Assembly: GCA_016716705.1 (NCBI GenBank)
Contig: JADJVF010000004.1
Location: 62,001 to 126,000, forward strand
Source of the DNA: Holophagales bacterium
GTDB taxonomy: Bacteria; Acidobacteriota; Thermoanaerobaculia; UBA5066
Length of the DNA: 64,000 nt
Reading direction: 5' to 3'
Part shown: one piece after another, positions 33,809 through 43,411 of the stretch
How positions within the stretch are numbered: position 1 is the stretch's first letter
Layout of the letters: each line of letters opens with the position of its first letter
Program-made: the position numbers and the translations under genes
Notes under the pieces: generated by a model
The model's database searches: none
Seen by the model: the letters and a program-made list of their open reading frames with translations, nothing else
Told to the model about the DNA's origin: nothing

Positions 33809-33980
33809 CGGTGGAGTTCCTCCTCGCGTTGTCTCGCGTCGGGGCTCGTCTCCAGGGGCTCGACCCGGCACGCCGGGAGCCCGGAGAGACCCTCGGGATC
33901 ATAGAGGGGAAGGGGCGCCCGCGGGCTCTGGAAGACCGGGGCTGATCGGAACGGAAGGCGAACCCGACGCGGCCGGCCGG

Positions 33981-36900
33981 CTACCGGAGGACGAACGTGG
34001 CGCGGGTGAAAGAGTCCCCTGGCTTCGGCTCTGCGGCCGCCGCCGGTTCCACGAGGAAGACGCGGTCCGGCGCGACTTTCCCCGGCCCGAGGAGATGCTC
34101 CTTCACCGCCGACGCCCGCGCGAGGGCGAGCTGCCTCAGGTCGTCGGGCGAGACCGCGAGGTTGATCAGCATGAGCTTCTCCATCTCGTCGGACGGAATG
34201 CCCTTCACGAGCCCGAGCGCCGTCCTCGGCTTGGGGAAGCGCTCCTTCTTGTAGGCTTTCTCGAGGTACGCCGGCCACTCCTCATTCGTGACGACGACCT
34301 CGTCGACCGAAGGTGCCGGCGTCCCCGCCTTCGCGAGCTCCTCGGCCTTGCGCGCCTTCACCTTCCGCTCGTAGAGGAGTCTCCGAAGCCCCTCCGCGTC
34401 CTTCTCCGCGTCCACCTTTCCCTCGACGTCGAGCTTCAGGGCCGGGCGCTCACCGAGCGCCGTCGCGAGGGAGTCGAGCCTTTTCGTCGCCTCGGCATCG
34501 AGGACCGAGGCCCCCGGGGCGAAGTCGACGAACGAGAGTTCCCGGCTCCCGCCGCCGAGGGACCCGAGAAGGGCGAATGGCGAGAGGGCCGCCTTCTTCA
34601 GGACGTTCCCGATGATCTTCCAGACGATCGGGCCGACCCGGAACTTCGGGTCGTCGATGGAGCCGGAGACCGGCACGTCGAGCCGGATGACGCCGTCGGG
34701 GTCCTTCAGGAGCGAGACGGCGAGCTTCACCGGCAGCTTCGTGGCCGTCGGACTCTCCACCTTCTCCCCGAACGTGAACTGGTCCACGAGGAGGGAGCTC
34801 TGAGCCTCGAGCCGCCTCTCGTTCAGCTTGTAGGCGACGTTCATCGTCAGCCGGCCCTTCTGGACGGAGTAGCCGGCGTACTTGACGAAATAGGGCGTCA
34901 TCGGGACGAGATCGATGTCGCGGAAGGAGACCTTGATGTCGGCAAAAGAGGTGGCCGCGAAGGGATTGAAAGCCCCCGTGATCTCGAGAGGGGCGGAGCT
35001 CTCCAGGCTTCCGCGGAGCTCGACTTCGGCCCTCGATCCCGCCTCGGACGAGAGTCCCGCGATCCGCCCGCCGACGTCCTTCATATCGGCCCGGTAGCCC
35101 GGCTTCACCAGGTGGTCCTCGACGAGGAGCCGTCCCCCGCTCATCGTCACGGAGTCGATCCTCACGTACGGGGCGACGTCCGTCGCAGCGGCCGGGGAGA
35201 CCGGGGCGGCCGCATCCGCCGCGGTAGCCGGCGGCCCGGCCGGCTGCCCGCCCGCCTGCGCAGCCTCGGCCGTCGCATCGTCCACGGGCGGCGGCTCCTC
35301 GAGCCCGAAGGCCTTCCGCAGGTTCAGCGTCCCGTCCTCGTAGAGCTCGACCCTCGAGAAGAAATCGGTCAGGGACATCATCTCGGCGACGAAGGACGGC
35401 GGGGTCGACGTCGCCTTCATCCCGCCGAGCCGGAGCGAGTCCCACGTCAGGAAATCCTCGAAGGTCGCGGGGTCGACGAGCCGGAGCTTTCCGCAGGTCG
35501 CCTCGCCTTGCCAGCCGAAGGCCATCGCTCCCTCCGGGCCCTCCTTCGCCGAGACCGTCCCCTTCGCTGAGATCGAACCCTGTTCGAGCGAGAGCCGGAT
35601 CCTTTCCGGCGCGTAACCGGCGAAGGGGGAAAGCTCCACCCCGGTGGCCTCGGTCTTCAGCTCGGCAACGAGGGGCGAGAGGCCGACGGTTCCCGCCACG
35701 GCGACGCTCCCCTTCCCGTTGAGGACGATCCTTCCGCGGACCTTTCCCTTCTCTCCGCGCGCCGTGGAAAGCCCTTCCGCCGAGAACCCGATCGGCGCGA
35801 CGACGAGCGCCAGCGGCCGGGGCGCCGCCTCGTCGACGAAGCGCACGGAGCCCTTCTCGAGGGAGACGGATCCGAGGCGTACCGTCCACTCGCCGCCGCC
35901 CCCGCCGTTCCCCGTCCCGGGCGCGCTTCCCGCCCCGCCAGCGGAACCGGAAGCTGCTGCAGGCTCCTCCTTCACGAGTTTCGCGAGGTCGATGCCGCCG
36001 TCCTTCGCCCTCACGATCTTCAGGAACGCGCCGATGGCGCCGAGCGACGCCATGCCGGCCTCGCGCTTCTCGGGGTCGACGGTTCCACCAGTCATCGACG
36101 CAGACGGGATACGGAGGAACTCGTCCTTCTCCCCGTTCTTCCGCGCGTGCAGCTTCTTCACCGCGACCGAGAGGTCCGAGAGCGCCGCCTTCTCGCCCGC
36201 GACGGGCCACCGGTACTTCGTCGAGACGTCGAGCGTTCCGCCCTCTATGGCGAAGAGGAAAGCGTCCTCGTAGTACGGCGCGTACCGCTTCAGGGGGACG
36301 CCGGTCAGTGCGAGAGCCCCCTCGGAGGCCATCGGCTCGAGAGTGAGGCTCCCGGAGTGCTCGATCCTCTCTCCCGCGTCGGACGTCGCGGAGGCCTTCA
36401 GCGTCGCGGCCTTCCCCGGGGCGGTCGAGAGACCGGCGACGGAGACAGAAATCTCCCCCACGACCGCTTCGAACGGCCGCCGCGTGCGCTCGTCACGGAA
36501 GTGAATCCGGCCGCCTGTCACCGAAATCGCGGCGACTCGACCCGCCATCCCGGCTCGTCCTTCTCTCCGGCAGCGGCGGGGGCGGCCGGCGCCTTCCGAA
36601 GAGCTTCTCGGGACGGGAACCGCCCCCCCGGTCTCGGTGGACCCAGGCCTCGGGCCCCTCGACCGTCAGGCTCGTGAGGCGCACGTCCCGGCGGAGGAGG
36701 TCGGCCGAAGCGACGACCGCCTCGAACCGCTCCAGGCCGGCGATCACCTTCGTCCCCGCCTCGGTGAGGCGCACCTGCCGGAGCACTCCTCGCCCGGAGA
36801 GGATCACCGCCGGGTCCTTTCCCGTCTCCTGACGGAACGAGAGGACGAGCTTCGTGTCGAGCCGCCCCGAGGTGAGCCGCGTCGCCCACTCCGCGGGGAC

Positions 36901-37614
36901 GTAGGCGAGGTAGAAGGGCAGGTCGATGCCTGCGAGGTCGATGTCGAGCGTCGTCTCGCGCGTGCCGGAGAAGGGCTTCGTCTTCCCCTTCAGCTCGAAT
37001 GGCGAGCCGTTCACCTTCGCCCCGAGGAAAGGTTCGGTGAAGACGTCCTGGTCCACGGGGAGGTTCGAGACGAACGGCACCCCGACCTTCAGCTCCGTCA
37101 CCGCGTGCTTCGTCCGCGCGGGCCGGTCGTCGAAGAGGATCGCCCCCCGCTCGACACGGATGTTGGCCACCGAGAAGCGCGCCGGCTTCGATTCGGGATC
37201 CACCTTCGAGAACTCCTCGATCAGGTCCGAGATGCTCAGCGTCTTCGGCCCCGTCCGGGCGATCGAGATCGAGGGGCCCTCGAGAACGACCTCGCTCAGG
37301 ACCGCACCGCGGTGAAAGATCGACGACAGCTGTGCGTTCGCGGTGAGCCGCTCCACGGCGACGAAGGCCCCCGTCCCCTCCTTCTCCCCGACCCGGAGCC
37401 CCTCGAGCGTGACCGAGAGGGTGAACGGGTTCGCCTTCGCCCCCTTCAGCGTCACCGGCCGGTGGAGCTTCGCCGCCAGCGCCGGCGGCAGCTTCGAGAG
37501 GACGATGCGCGGGACGACGAGGAAGCCGACCGCCGCGTAGAGAAGGAGCGCCGCGGCGACGCCGGCGAGGGCCCTGCGGGAGTCCACGCGGAGGACCCGT
37601 TCCCGGATGCTCAT
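33981..37614 (-). CDS. DUF748 (AsmA-like) envelope protein, two apparent frameshifts near 36540 and 36595
   Basis: The N-terminal part (from the ATG at 37614) has a membrane anchor and the DUF748 sequence VSNLPVDQDVFTEP...AKVNGSPFELKGKTKPFSGTRE, and loses frame near 36595. A linker (KAPAAPAAAGEKDEPGWRV) continues in a second frame. From about 36540 a third frame runs on with VAAISVTGGRIHFRDE to the TAG at 33981. Two missing bases restore one protein of about 1,210 residues, normal for the family. A C-terminal FVDFAPGASVLDAEATKRL region resembles OmpA. AsmA-like proteins are linked to outer-membrane lipid homeostasis. It lies nine bases after the BASS carrier. Confidence 0.85.
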
Positions 37615-37623
37615 GCCCCTACC

Positions 37624-38481
37624 TTAGACCAGCGCCTCGCTGCGGCGGAACATCAGGATCGCGACGCCGGCGACCGCCGCTTCCGTGAAGAAGTAGGTCG
37701 TCGCGAAGACGGCGAAACGGGTGTCGCCGAGGAAGGTGATCGCGACGACCGTCGCGATCGCGCTGTTGCGCGTCGCGAACTCCACGGAAAGTGTGAAGCG
37801 TTCCCGGGCGTCGGCCCCGGCCACCTGCGCGACGACCGCACCCGCAACCATGGCGAGGAGGACGAAGAGCGCCGAGGCCGCCACCGTCACGGCGAAATTC
37901 GTGACGAAGCGTTTCCACTCGCTCCAGAGGATGAAGCCGAGGAGGAGGGCGAGGGCCGACAGGGCGACCCGCCTCAGCGCGGCCTCGTGCCGGGCCGCGA
38001 AGCCCGGCGCCCGCGCCCGAACCGTCATACCGATGGCGACGGGCAGGACGAGCAGGACGAGCACCTGAGCCGCCAGCGTGCCGGCGGGCGCCTGGAACCC
38101 GAACGGTCGCCCCAGCACAAGCTCGAAGGCCCGCGTGAGGAGCGGCATCGTGACGACGGCGGCCACGCAGGAAGCCGCCGTGAGCGTGACGGACAGAGCC
38201 GTCGCGGCCCGCGCCAGGTAGCTGTAGACGTTCGAGATCCCGCCCACGGGGCAGACGGCGAGGAGGAGCATCCCGGCCGCGATCTCCGCGGGCATCGGCA
38301 CGAGCCGGAGGACGAAGAGCGCGATCGGCGGGAGGAGGACGAGCGGCCCGACGAGGCCCGCCACGAGGAGGCGCGGTCTCGAGAGGACCCGGCGGAGCTC
38401 GGCGCGCGACACGTCCAGCCCAACGACCGTCATGAGGAGGACCGCGCACGCCGGGATGGCGACGTCGAGGACGGGCTTCAC
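37624..38481 (-). CDS. BASS-family (bile acid:sodium symporter-like) carrier
   Basis: The 285-residue protein begins at GTG 38481, overlapping the regulator stop (GTGA). About nine to ten hydrophobic segments are visible, with family strings LLLAVCPVGGISNVYSYLAR and SVEFATRNSAIATVVAITFL. The last corresponds to the conserved E-x-G/A-x-Q/R-N region of the crossover. Members use sodium to move organic anions such as bile acids, pantoate or keto-acids. Linkage to a sigma-54 activator and divergent sulfatases suggests an organic anion released by desulfation, by inference. Confidence 0.85.
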   Translation of the reverse strand: MKPVLDVAIPACAVLLMTVVGLDVSRAELRRVLSRPRLLVAGLVGPLVLLPPIALFVLRLVPMPAEIAAGMLLLAVCPVGGISNVYSYLARAATALSVTLTAASCVAAVVTMPLLTRAFELVLGRPFGFQAPAGTLAAQVLVLLVLPVAIGMTVRARAPGFAARHEAALRRVALSALALLLGFILWSEWKRFVTNFAVTVAASALFVLLAMVAGAVVAQVAGADARERFTLSVEFATRNSAIATVVAITFLGDTRFAVFATTYFFTEAAVAGVAILMFRRSEALV

Positions 38482-40022
38482 GCCCGCCGGATCCCGAGCT
38501 TCTTCATCCGCGAGCGCAGCGTGCTCGGCTTGAGGCCGAGCGTCTCGGCCGCGGCCCCGGGGCCCTCGATCCGCCCGTCGCACCGCGTGAGGATCGCCGC
38601 GACGTGGGCCCGCTCGACGGCGTCGAGGGCCTGCGGCCCCTCGACTCCTCGCGGCTCGCGCTCGTCGCCGGTCGAGAAGGACTCGTCCACCTGCAGCGTC
38701 GTCCCTGGCGACAGGATGAGGGCTCGCTCGACGACGTTCTCCAGCTCCCGTACGTTCCCAGGCCACGGGTAGGCCGAGAGGCGCTCCATCGTCCGGCGCG
38801 GCACCTTGTCGATCTGCCGGCCCATCTCCTTCTGGCGCCGGTGGATGAACCACCAGACGAGGAGCGGGACGTCGTCCCGCCGCTCCCTGAGCGGCGGGAC
38901 GCGGATCGGGAAGACGTTCAGGCGGTAGTAGAGGTCCGCCCTGAAGCCGCCCGAATCGACGGCGGCGGGAAGGTCGTGATGCGTGGCCGCGACGAGGCGA
39001 ACGTCGGTCTTCCGGGTCTGGCTCGAGCCCACCCTCTCGAACTCGCCCTCCTGGAGGACGCGGAGGAGCTTCGTCTGGAGGTCGAGCCCGAGGTCCCCGA
39101 TCTCGTCGAGAAAAAGGGTCCCGCCGTTCGCGAGCTCGAAGCGGCCGATCTTCGTGGCGATCGCGCCGGTGAAGGCCCCTCTCTCGTGGCCGAAAAGCTC
39201 GCTCTCGATGAGGGTCGGCGGAATGGCCGCGCAGTTCACCCGGACCATCGCCCGCCCGCGCCGCGGGCTGCGCTCGTGGACCGCCCTCGCGAGGAGCTCC
39301 TTCCCCGTTCCCGTCTCGCCGAGCAGGAGGACCGTAGCGCCGGTCGGCGCGACCTGGGAGACGAGAGCGAGCGTCCTCTTCAGCGCCGAGCTTTCGCCGA
39401 CGATCTCCTGGAAGTCGTGCGACGAGCCGAGCTCCTCTCGCAGGAGGTCGTTCTCGGCGGCGAGCTGGTCGCGCAGGGCGCGGACCTCCTCGAGGCTCCG
39501 CTTCAGCTCGAGGTCGCGGCTCCGCCGGTCGACCGCGCCCGCGAGGACCTCGCCCACGATCCGGAGGCGCTCGACGTCGTCGGGAGTCCAGCGGCGCGGC
39601 GCCGTGAACGTTCCGGTCGCGATGACGGAGATGAGCCGGCCGCCGACCGAGACGGGGATGGTGACGTTCGACTTCATCCCGACGCGATCGCAGAAGCGGC
39701 GTTCCGCCTCGGCTTCCGAGGGGAGCTCGTCGGGTGCGTTCATGACGAACGTCTCCCCCGCGAGCACTTTCGCGATGATCCAGGGGAGATCGCGGACCAC
39801 GATCGCCGGGTCGAGGTCGATTCCCGGGCGCGCCCACTGCCGCTGCGAATCGACGGCCCGGGTCTCCGAGTCGAACTGGTAGAAGGTCGCGCGGTCGGTC
39901 CCCAGCTCCTTCACGAGCCCCTCAAGAGTTCGAACGATCTCGTCGTTCATCTCGTCCGCCTGGACCGAGGTGAGGCGAGACGAGAGTCGACCCAGGAATC
40001 GGATGAACGACGTGCCCGACAC
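38478..40022 (-). CDS. Sigma-54-dependent transcriptional activator with N-terminal GAF domain
   Basis: The 514-residue reading starts at GTG 40022, keeping the FIRFLGRLSSRLTSVQADEM opening usual for this subgroup. A GAF domain covers about 25-170. The AAA+ domain has Walker A GETGTGKELLARAVH, the sigma-54 contact loop GAFTGA and Walker B GGTLFLDEIGD. A Fis-type helix-turn-helix ends the protein (AAETLGLKPSTLRSRMKKLG). There is no receiver domain, so it probably senses a small ligand through GAF. It should drive the adjacent BASS operon or the divergent sulfatase operon. Confidence 0.9.
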   Translation of the reverse strand: MSGTSFIRFLGRLSSRLTSVQADEMNDEIVRTLEGLVKELGTDRATFYQFDSETRAVDSQRQWARPGIDLDPAIVVRDLPWIIAKVLAGETFVMNAPDELPSEAEAERRFCDRVGMKSNVTIPVSVGGRLISVIATGTFTAPRRWTPDDVERLRIVGEVLAGAVDRRSRDLELKRSLEEVRALRDQLAAENDLLREELGSSHDFQEIVGESSALKRTLALVSQVAPTGATVLLLGETGTGKELLARAVHERSPRRGRAMVRVNCAAIPPTLIESELFGHERGAFTGAIATKIGRFELANGGTLFLDEIGDLGLDLQTKLLRVLQEGEFERVGSSQTRKTDVRLVAATHHDLPAAVDSGGFRADLYYRLNVFPIRVPPLRERRDDVPLLVWWFIHRRQKEMGRQIDKVPRRTMERLSAYPWPGNVRELENVVERALILSPGTTLQVDESFSTGDEREPRGVEGPQALDAVERAHVAAILTRCDGRIEGPGAAAETLGLKPSTLRSRMKKLGIRRA

Positions 40023-40047
40023 GGGTGGGCGAATTCTAGGAGCGTCC

Positions 40048-40063
40048 CCGCGAAATATCGCGG
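40048..40063. promoter_or_regulatory. Inverted repeat, candidate activator site 1
   Basis: CCGCGA-AATA-TCGCGG forms a perfect 6-bp inverted repeat in the 186-base divergent region between the sigma-54 activator and the STAS-sulfatase operon. Paired dyads here are typical of upstream activator sites. Confidence 0.5.
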
Positions 40064-40065
40064 AG

Positions 40066-40083
40066 ACCACGTCATTTCGTGGT
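40066..40083. promoter_or_regulatory. Inverted repeat, candidate activator site 2
   Basis: ACCACG-TCATTT-CGTGGT is a perfect 6-bp inverted repeat. It begins two bases after the first dyad, with centres about 19 bases apart. The core differs from site 1, so the two may bind different proteins. Confidence 0.45.
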
Positions 40084-40208
40084 TTCGAGCCGCAGCCGAG
40101 GATGTTTCCATTCCCGAGACAGGCAAATAAAGTCTTCCTGTTCAGCAAGTTGAGCAGCTGTAGCGAGTCATTCTCTAAGTCGGCATGGTCCGTGCGCTTC
40201 CTGAATGA

Positions 40209-40493
40209 GTGAGCCTGCACATCGCGAGTGAGGAAGACCGGGCGGGCCTCGTCGTCCACGTCTCCGGTGCCCTCTCCCTCGTCGGGCTCGACGAGCTCCG
40301 AACGGCATGCCGCGGCGGCACGCGCCTCCGAATCGACCTCTCCGAGCTCCTCACGGCGGACGAGGAGTCGACCCGCTTTCTCGCTGCGCTGCGCGACAAC
40401 GGTGCCGAGCTCGTCTCTGTGCCGCCCTTCATCGATCTCCTGATCCGTTCCCGGCTCTCGAATTCGATCCACAAGCAAGGAGGAACCCCATGA
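40209..40493 (+). CDS. Small STAS-like domain protein
   Basis: The 94-residue protein (GTG 40209) has the beta-alpha pattern of a STAS/anti-sigma antagonist fold: GLVVHVSGALSLVGLDELRT, LRIDLSELLTADEEST and LRDNGAELVSVPPFIDLLI. The usual phosphorylatable Ser after DLS is replaced by Glu-Leu-Leu, so partner switching is doubtful. Its TGA overlaps the arylsulfatase ATG, implying coupled translation. Similar small proteins accompany sulfatase or transporter genes elsewhere; the function is not known. Confidence 0.7.
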   Translation: MSLHIASEEDRAGLVVHVSGALSLVGLDELRTACRGGTRLRIDLSELLTADEESTRFLAALRDNGAELVSVPPFIDLLIRSRLSNSIHKQGGTP

Positions 40494-42109
40494 AACGACG
40501 CAGCCCCGCCTCGCTCCTCATCCTGTCCGCCGTCCTCGCGGCGCCGGGAGCCTACGCGCAGGCCGCCAAGGCTCCCGCGAAGACGACCGCCCCGGCGAAG
40601 AAGCCGAACATTCTCGTCATCTGGGGCGACGACATCGGCGGCTTCAACATCAGCGCCTACAACCAGGGCGTGATGGGCTACCGCACGCCCAACATCGACC
40701 GGATCGCGAGAGAAGGCGCGCTCTTCACCGACTGGTACGGCCAGCAGAGCTGCACGGCCGGCCGCGCGGCGTTCATCACCGGGCAGTCTCCCATTCGCAC
40801 CGGGCTCACCAAGGTCGGCCTGCCGGGCGCCCCGGAGGGCCTGAAGGCCCCGGACGTCACGCTCGCCGAGCTCCTCAAGCCGCAGGGCTACGTGACAGGC
40901 CAGTTCGGCAAGAACCACCTGGGAGACCGGAACGAGTTCTTCCCCTCCGTCCACGGGTTCGACGAGTTCTTCGGCAACCTCTACCACCTGAACGCCGAGG
41001 AGGAGCCCGAGAACCCGGACTACCCGAAGGACCCGAAGTTCAAGGCGGCGTTCGGCCCCCGCGGCGTCATGCACTGCTACGCGACGGAGAAGGACGACAC
41101 GACGGTCGACCCGCGCTTCGGCAAGGTCGGCAAGCAGACCTGCCAGGACACGGGACCGATGACGAAGAAGCGGATGGAGACCGTGGACGAGGAGGTCACT
41201 GCGGCAACCCTGAAGTTCATGGACAAGGCGCACAAGGACGGCAAGCCGTTCTTCGTCTGGTGGAACTCGACCCGCATGCACATCTTCACGCACCTCAAGG
41301 CCGCCTCGGCGGGGAAGACGGGTCTGGGCATCTATCCCGACGGCATGGTCGAGCACGACGCCATGGTCGGACAGCTCCTCGAGAAGCTGAAGGAGCTGGG
41401 GATCGAGAACGACACCATCGTCATGTACTCGACCGACAACGGCGCAGAGTCCTTTACCTGGCCCGACGGCGGCACGACGATGTTCCGCGGCGAGAAGAAC
41501 ACGAACTGGGAAGGGGGCTACCGCGTCCCGGCGATGATCCGCTGGCCCGGCGTCGTCAAGCCCGGCACGATCGTCAACGAGATCGGCTCCCACGAAGACT
41601 GGCTCCCCACCTTCCTCGCGGCCGCGGGCGACACGACGGTGAAGGAAGACCTCCTGAAGGGGCGGAAGGTCGGCGACACGACCTTCAAGGTGCACCTGGA
41701 CGGCTACAACCTCCTCCCCGCGCTCAAGGGCGCGGCCGAATGGCCCCGGCACGAGTTCCTCTACTGGACCGACGACGGGAGCGTCGCGGCGCTGAGGTAC
41801 GACAACTGGAAGGTCACGTTCCTCAAGCAGAACGCCCACGGCCTGCACGTCTGGATGCAACCTTTCGAGGAGCTCAGGGCCCCTCTTCTCGGCAACCTGC
41901 GAACGGACCCGTTCGAGAGGGCCGAGTACGAGGGTATGGGTTACAACCAGTGGTTCACGGAGCACATGTTCGCCTTCGCACCTGCCGGCGCCTACGTCGG
42001 GCAGTGGCTGCAGAGCTTCCGCGAGTTCCCGCCCCGCCAGAAGCCGGGCAGCTTCAACCTCGACCGCGTCATGGAGGCGGTGACGAAGCCGCAGGGCTCC
42101 AGCAAGTGA
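40490..42109 (+). CDS. Exported type I arylsulfatase (Cys-type)
   Basis: The 539-residue protein starts at ATG 40490, overlapping the STAS-like stop, with AAGGAGGAACC upstream. A signal peptide ends near residue 24. Metal-binding Asp47/Asp48 in WGDDIGG and the formylglycine motif CTAGR with Cys88 are present. So are GKNHLGD and STDNGAESFTWPDGGTTMFR. It needs a formylglycine-generating enzyme or anaerobic maturase, not seen in this window. It hydrolyses sulfate esters in the periplasm; the substrate is unknown. Confidence 0.92.
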   Translation: MKRRSPASLLILSAVLAAPGAYAQAAKAPAKTTAPAKKPNILVIWGDDIGGFNISAYNQGVMGYRTPNIDRIAREGALFTDWYGQQSCTAGRAAFITGQSPIRTGLTKVGLPGAPEGLKAPDVTLAELLKPQGYVTGQFGKNHLGDRNEFFPSVHGFDEFFGNLYHLNAEEEPENPDYPKDPKFKAAFGPRGVMHCYATEKDDTTVDPRFGKVGKQTCQDTGPMTKKRMETVDEEVTAATLKFMDKAHKDGKPFFVWWNSTRMHIFTHLKAASAGKTGLGIYPDGMVEHDAMVGQLLEKLKELGIENDTIVMYSTDNGAESFTWPDGGTTMFRGEKNTNWEGGYRVPAMIRWPGVVKPGTIVNEIGSHEDWLPTFLAAAGDTTVKEDLLKGRKVGDTTFKVHLDGYNLLPALKGAAEWPRHEFLYWTDDGSVAALRYDNWKVTFLKQNAHGLHVWMQPFEELRAPLLGNLRTDPFERAEYEGMGYNQWFTEHMFAFAPAGAYVGQWLQSFREFPPRQKPGSFNLDRVMEAVTKPQGSSK

Positions 42110-42138
42110 CGCAGCGCTGACCGAAGTGTCTCGTTTTC

Positions 42139-42175
42139 GCCGGGCCGCACCCGACTCGTTCGGGCGCGGCCCGGC
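42139..42175 (+). terminator. Long GC-rich hairpin after arylsulfatase
   Basis: GCCGGGCCGC at 42139-42148 pairs with 42166-42175, and inner CCCGA/TCGGG extends the stem past one mismatch around a CTCGT loop. No T-run follows, so termination may be Rho-assisted or partial. Confidence 0.6.
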
Positions 42176-42230
42176 TTCCCGGATCGCGATGGCGGCCATC
42201 GAGAAGACGCCCGAAATAACGAAGGAACAC

Positions 42231-43238
42231 ATGAGACGCACCCTCTACCCGACCCTCGCGCTCCTCGCGGGCCTTGCCCTTCCCTGCTCCGCCGCCGACC
42301 CGCTCCCCTCGTGGAACGACGGCGCCTCGAAGAAGGCCGTCGTCGGCTTCGTCGAACGCGTCACGAAGGCCGGCTCGCCGGCCTTCGTCCCTCCCGCCGA
42401 GCGGATCGCCGTCTTCGACAACGACGGGACGCTCTGGTCCGAGCAGCCTATGTACGTCCAGCTCGCGTTCGCGCTCGACCGCGTGAAGGCGCTCGCGCCG
42501 GAGCACCCCGAGTGGAAGACGACGGAGCCGTTCGCAGCCGCCCTCGCAGGAGACCTCAAGGCGGTCGCCGCCTCGGGCGAGAAGGGTCTCCTCGACCTCG
42601 GCACGGCGACCCACGCCGGGATGACGACGGACGAGTTCGCGGCGATCGCCACAGCCTGGCTCGCGAAAGCCCGCCACCCACGATTCGGCCGCCCCTACAC
42701 CGAGGCCGTCTACCAGCCGATGCTCGAACTGCTCGCCTTTCTCCGGGCGAACGGGTTCAAGACGTACGTCGTCTCCGGAGGCGGCGTCGAGATGGTCCGG
42801 GCTTTCTCGGAGAAGGTCTACGGCATCCCTCCCGAGCAGGTCGTCGGCTCGACGATCGCGACGGAGTACCGCGTGAAGGACGGCGTTCCCTCGATCGTCC
42901 GGCTTCCCCGGATCGACTTCATCGACGACAAGGCGGGAAAGCCGGTGGCGATCCAGAAGTTCATCGGGCGCCGGCCCATCCTCGCCTTCGGAAACTCGGA
43001 CGGCGACTTCCAGATGCTCGAGTGGACGACCTCCGGCCCCGGTCCCCGGCTCGGCCTGATCCTCCGCCACGACGACGCCGAGCGCGAGTACGCCTACGAC
43101 CGGGAGTCTCACTTCGGACGCCTTGACGAGGCGCTCGACGCAGCCCCGAAGAGGGGTTGGCAGGTCGTGAGCATGAAGGAGGAGTGGAAGACGGTGTTCC
43201 CGGCTGCGCGGCCCGGCGCCTCGGCAGCGTCCCGGTGA
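42231..43238 (+). CDS. Exported HAD-superfamily phosphatase
   Basis: The 335-residue protein starts at ATG 42231 with GAAGGA upstream; codons from 42126 lack such a site. It has a short signal peptide and Asp63/Asp65 of HAD motif I in VFDNDGTLW. Motif II is VVSGGG, motif III a Lys in KPVAIQKF, and motif IV FGNSDGDFQML. It resembles periplasmic haloacid dehalogenase-like phosphatases found beside sulfatases and phosphonate genes. It lies between two arylsulfatases, so it may remove phosphate from the same class of substrate. No substrate can be named. Confidence 0.85.
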   Translation: MRRTLYPTLALLAGLALPCSAADPLPSWNDGASKKAVVGFVERVTKAGSPAFVPPAERIAVFDNDGTLWSEQPMYVQLAFALDRVKALAPEHPEWKTTEPFAAALAGDLKAVAASGEKGLLDLGTATHAGMTTDEFAAIATAWLAKARHPRFGRPYTEAVYQPMLELLAFLRANGFKTYVVSGGGVEMVRAFSEKVYGIPPEQVVGSTIATEYRVKDGVPSIVRLPRIDFIDDKAGKPVAIQKFIGRRPILAFGNSDGDFQMLEWTTSGPGPRLGLILRHDDAEREYAYDRESHFGRLDEALDAAPKRGWQVVSMKEEWKTVFPAARPGASAASR

Positions 43239-43411
43239 GACGGCCGGCGTCCTGAGGGACGGCCTCGACGCCACCGGCCTCGTGACGCGTCCACGGCCAT
43301 TTCCGGCCCCGCGAAGGGCCGTGTTAGCGTCCCCGAAATTCCGGGACATCGAACGGAGGGCCCGCCGGCTCCTGCAGCCCGCTCCCGGCCCTCCGGCCAG
43401 GAGTCGCCCAT

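Noticed and set aside
40180..40197. Sigma-54-like pattern upstream of the STAS-like gene (CGGCAT then GTGC)
   Set aside because: The spacing is right, but both boxes deviate and the implied start would fall on the start codon. It is too weak to annotate.
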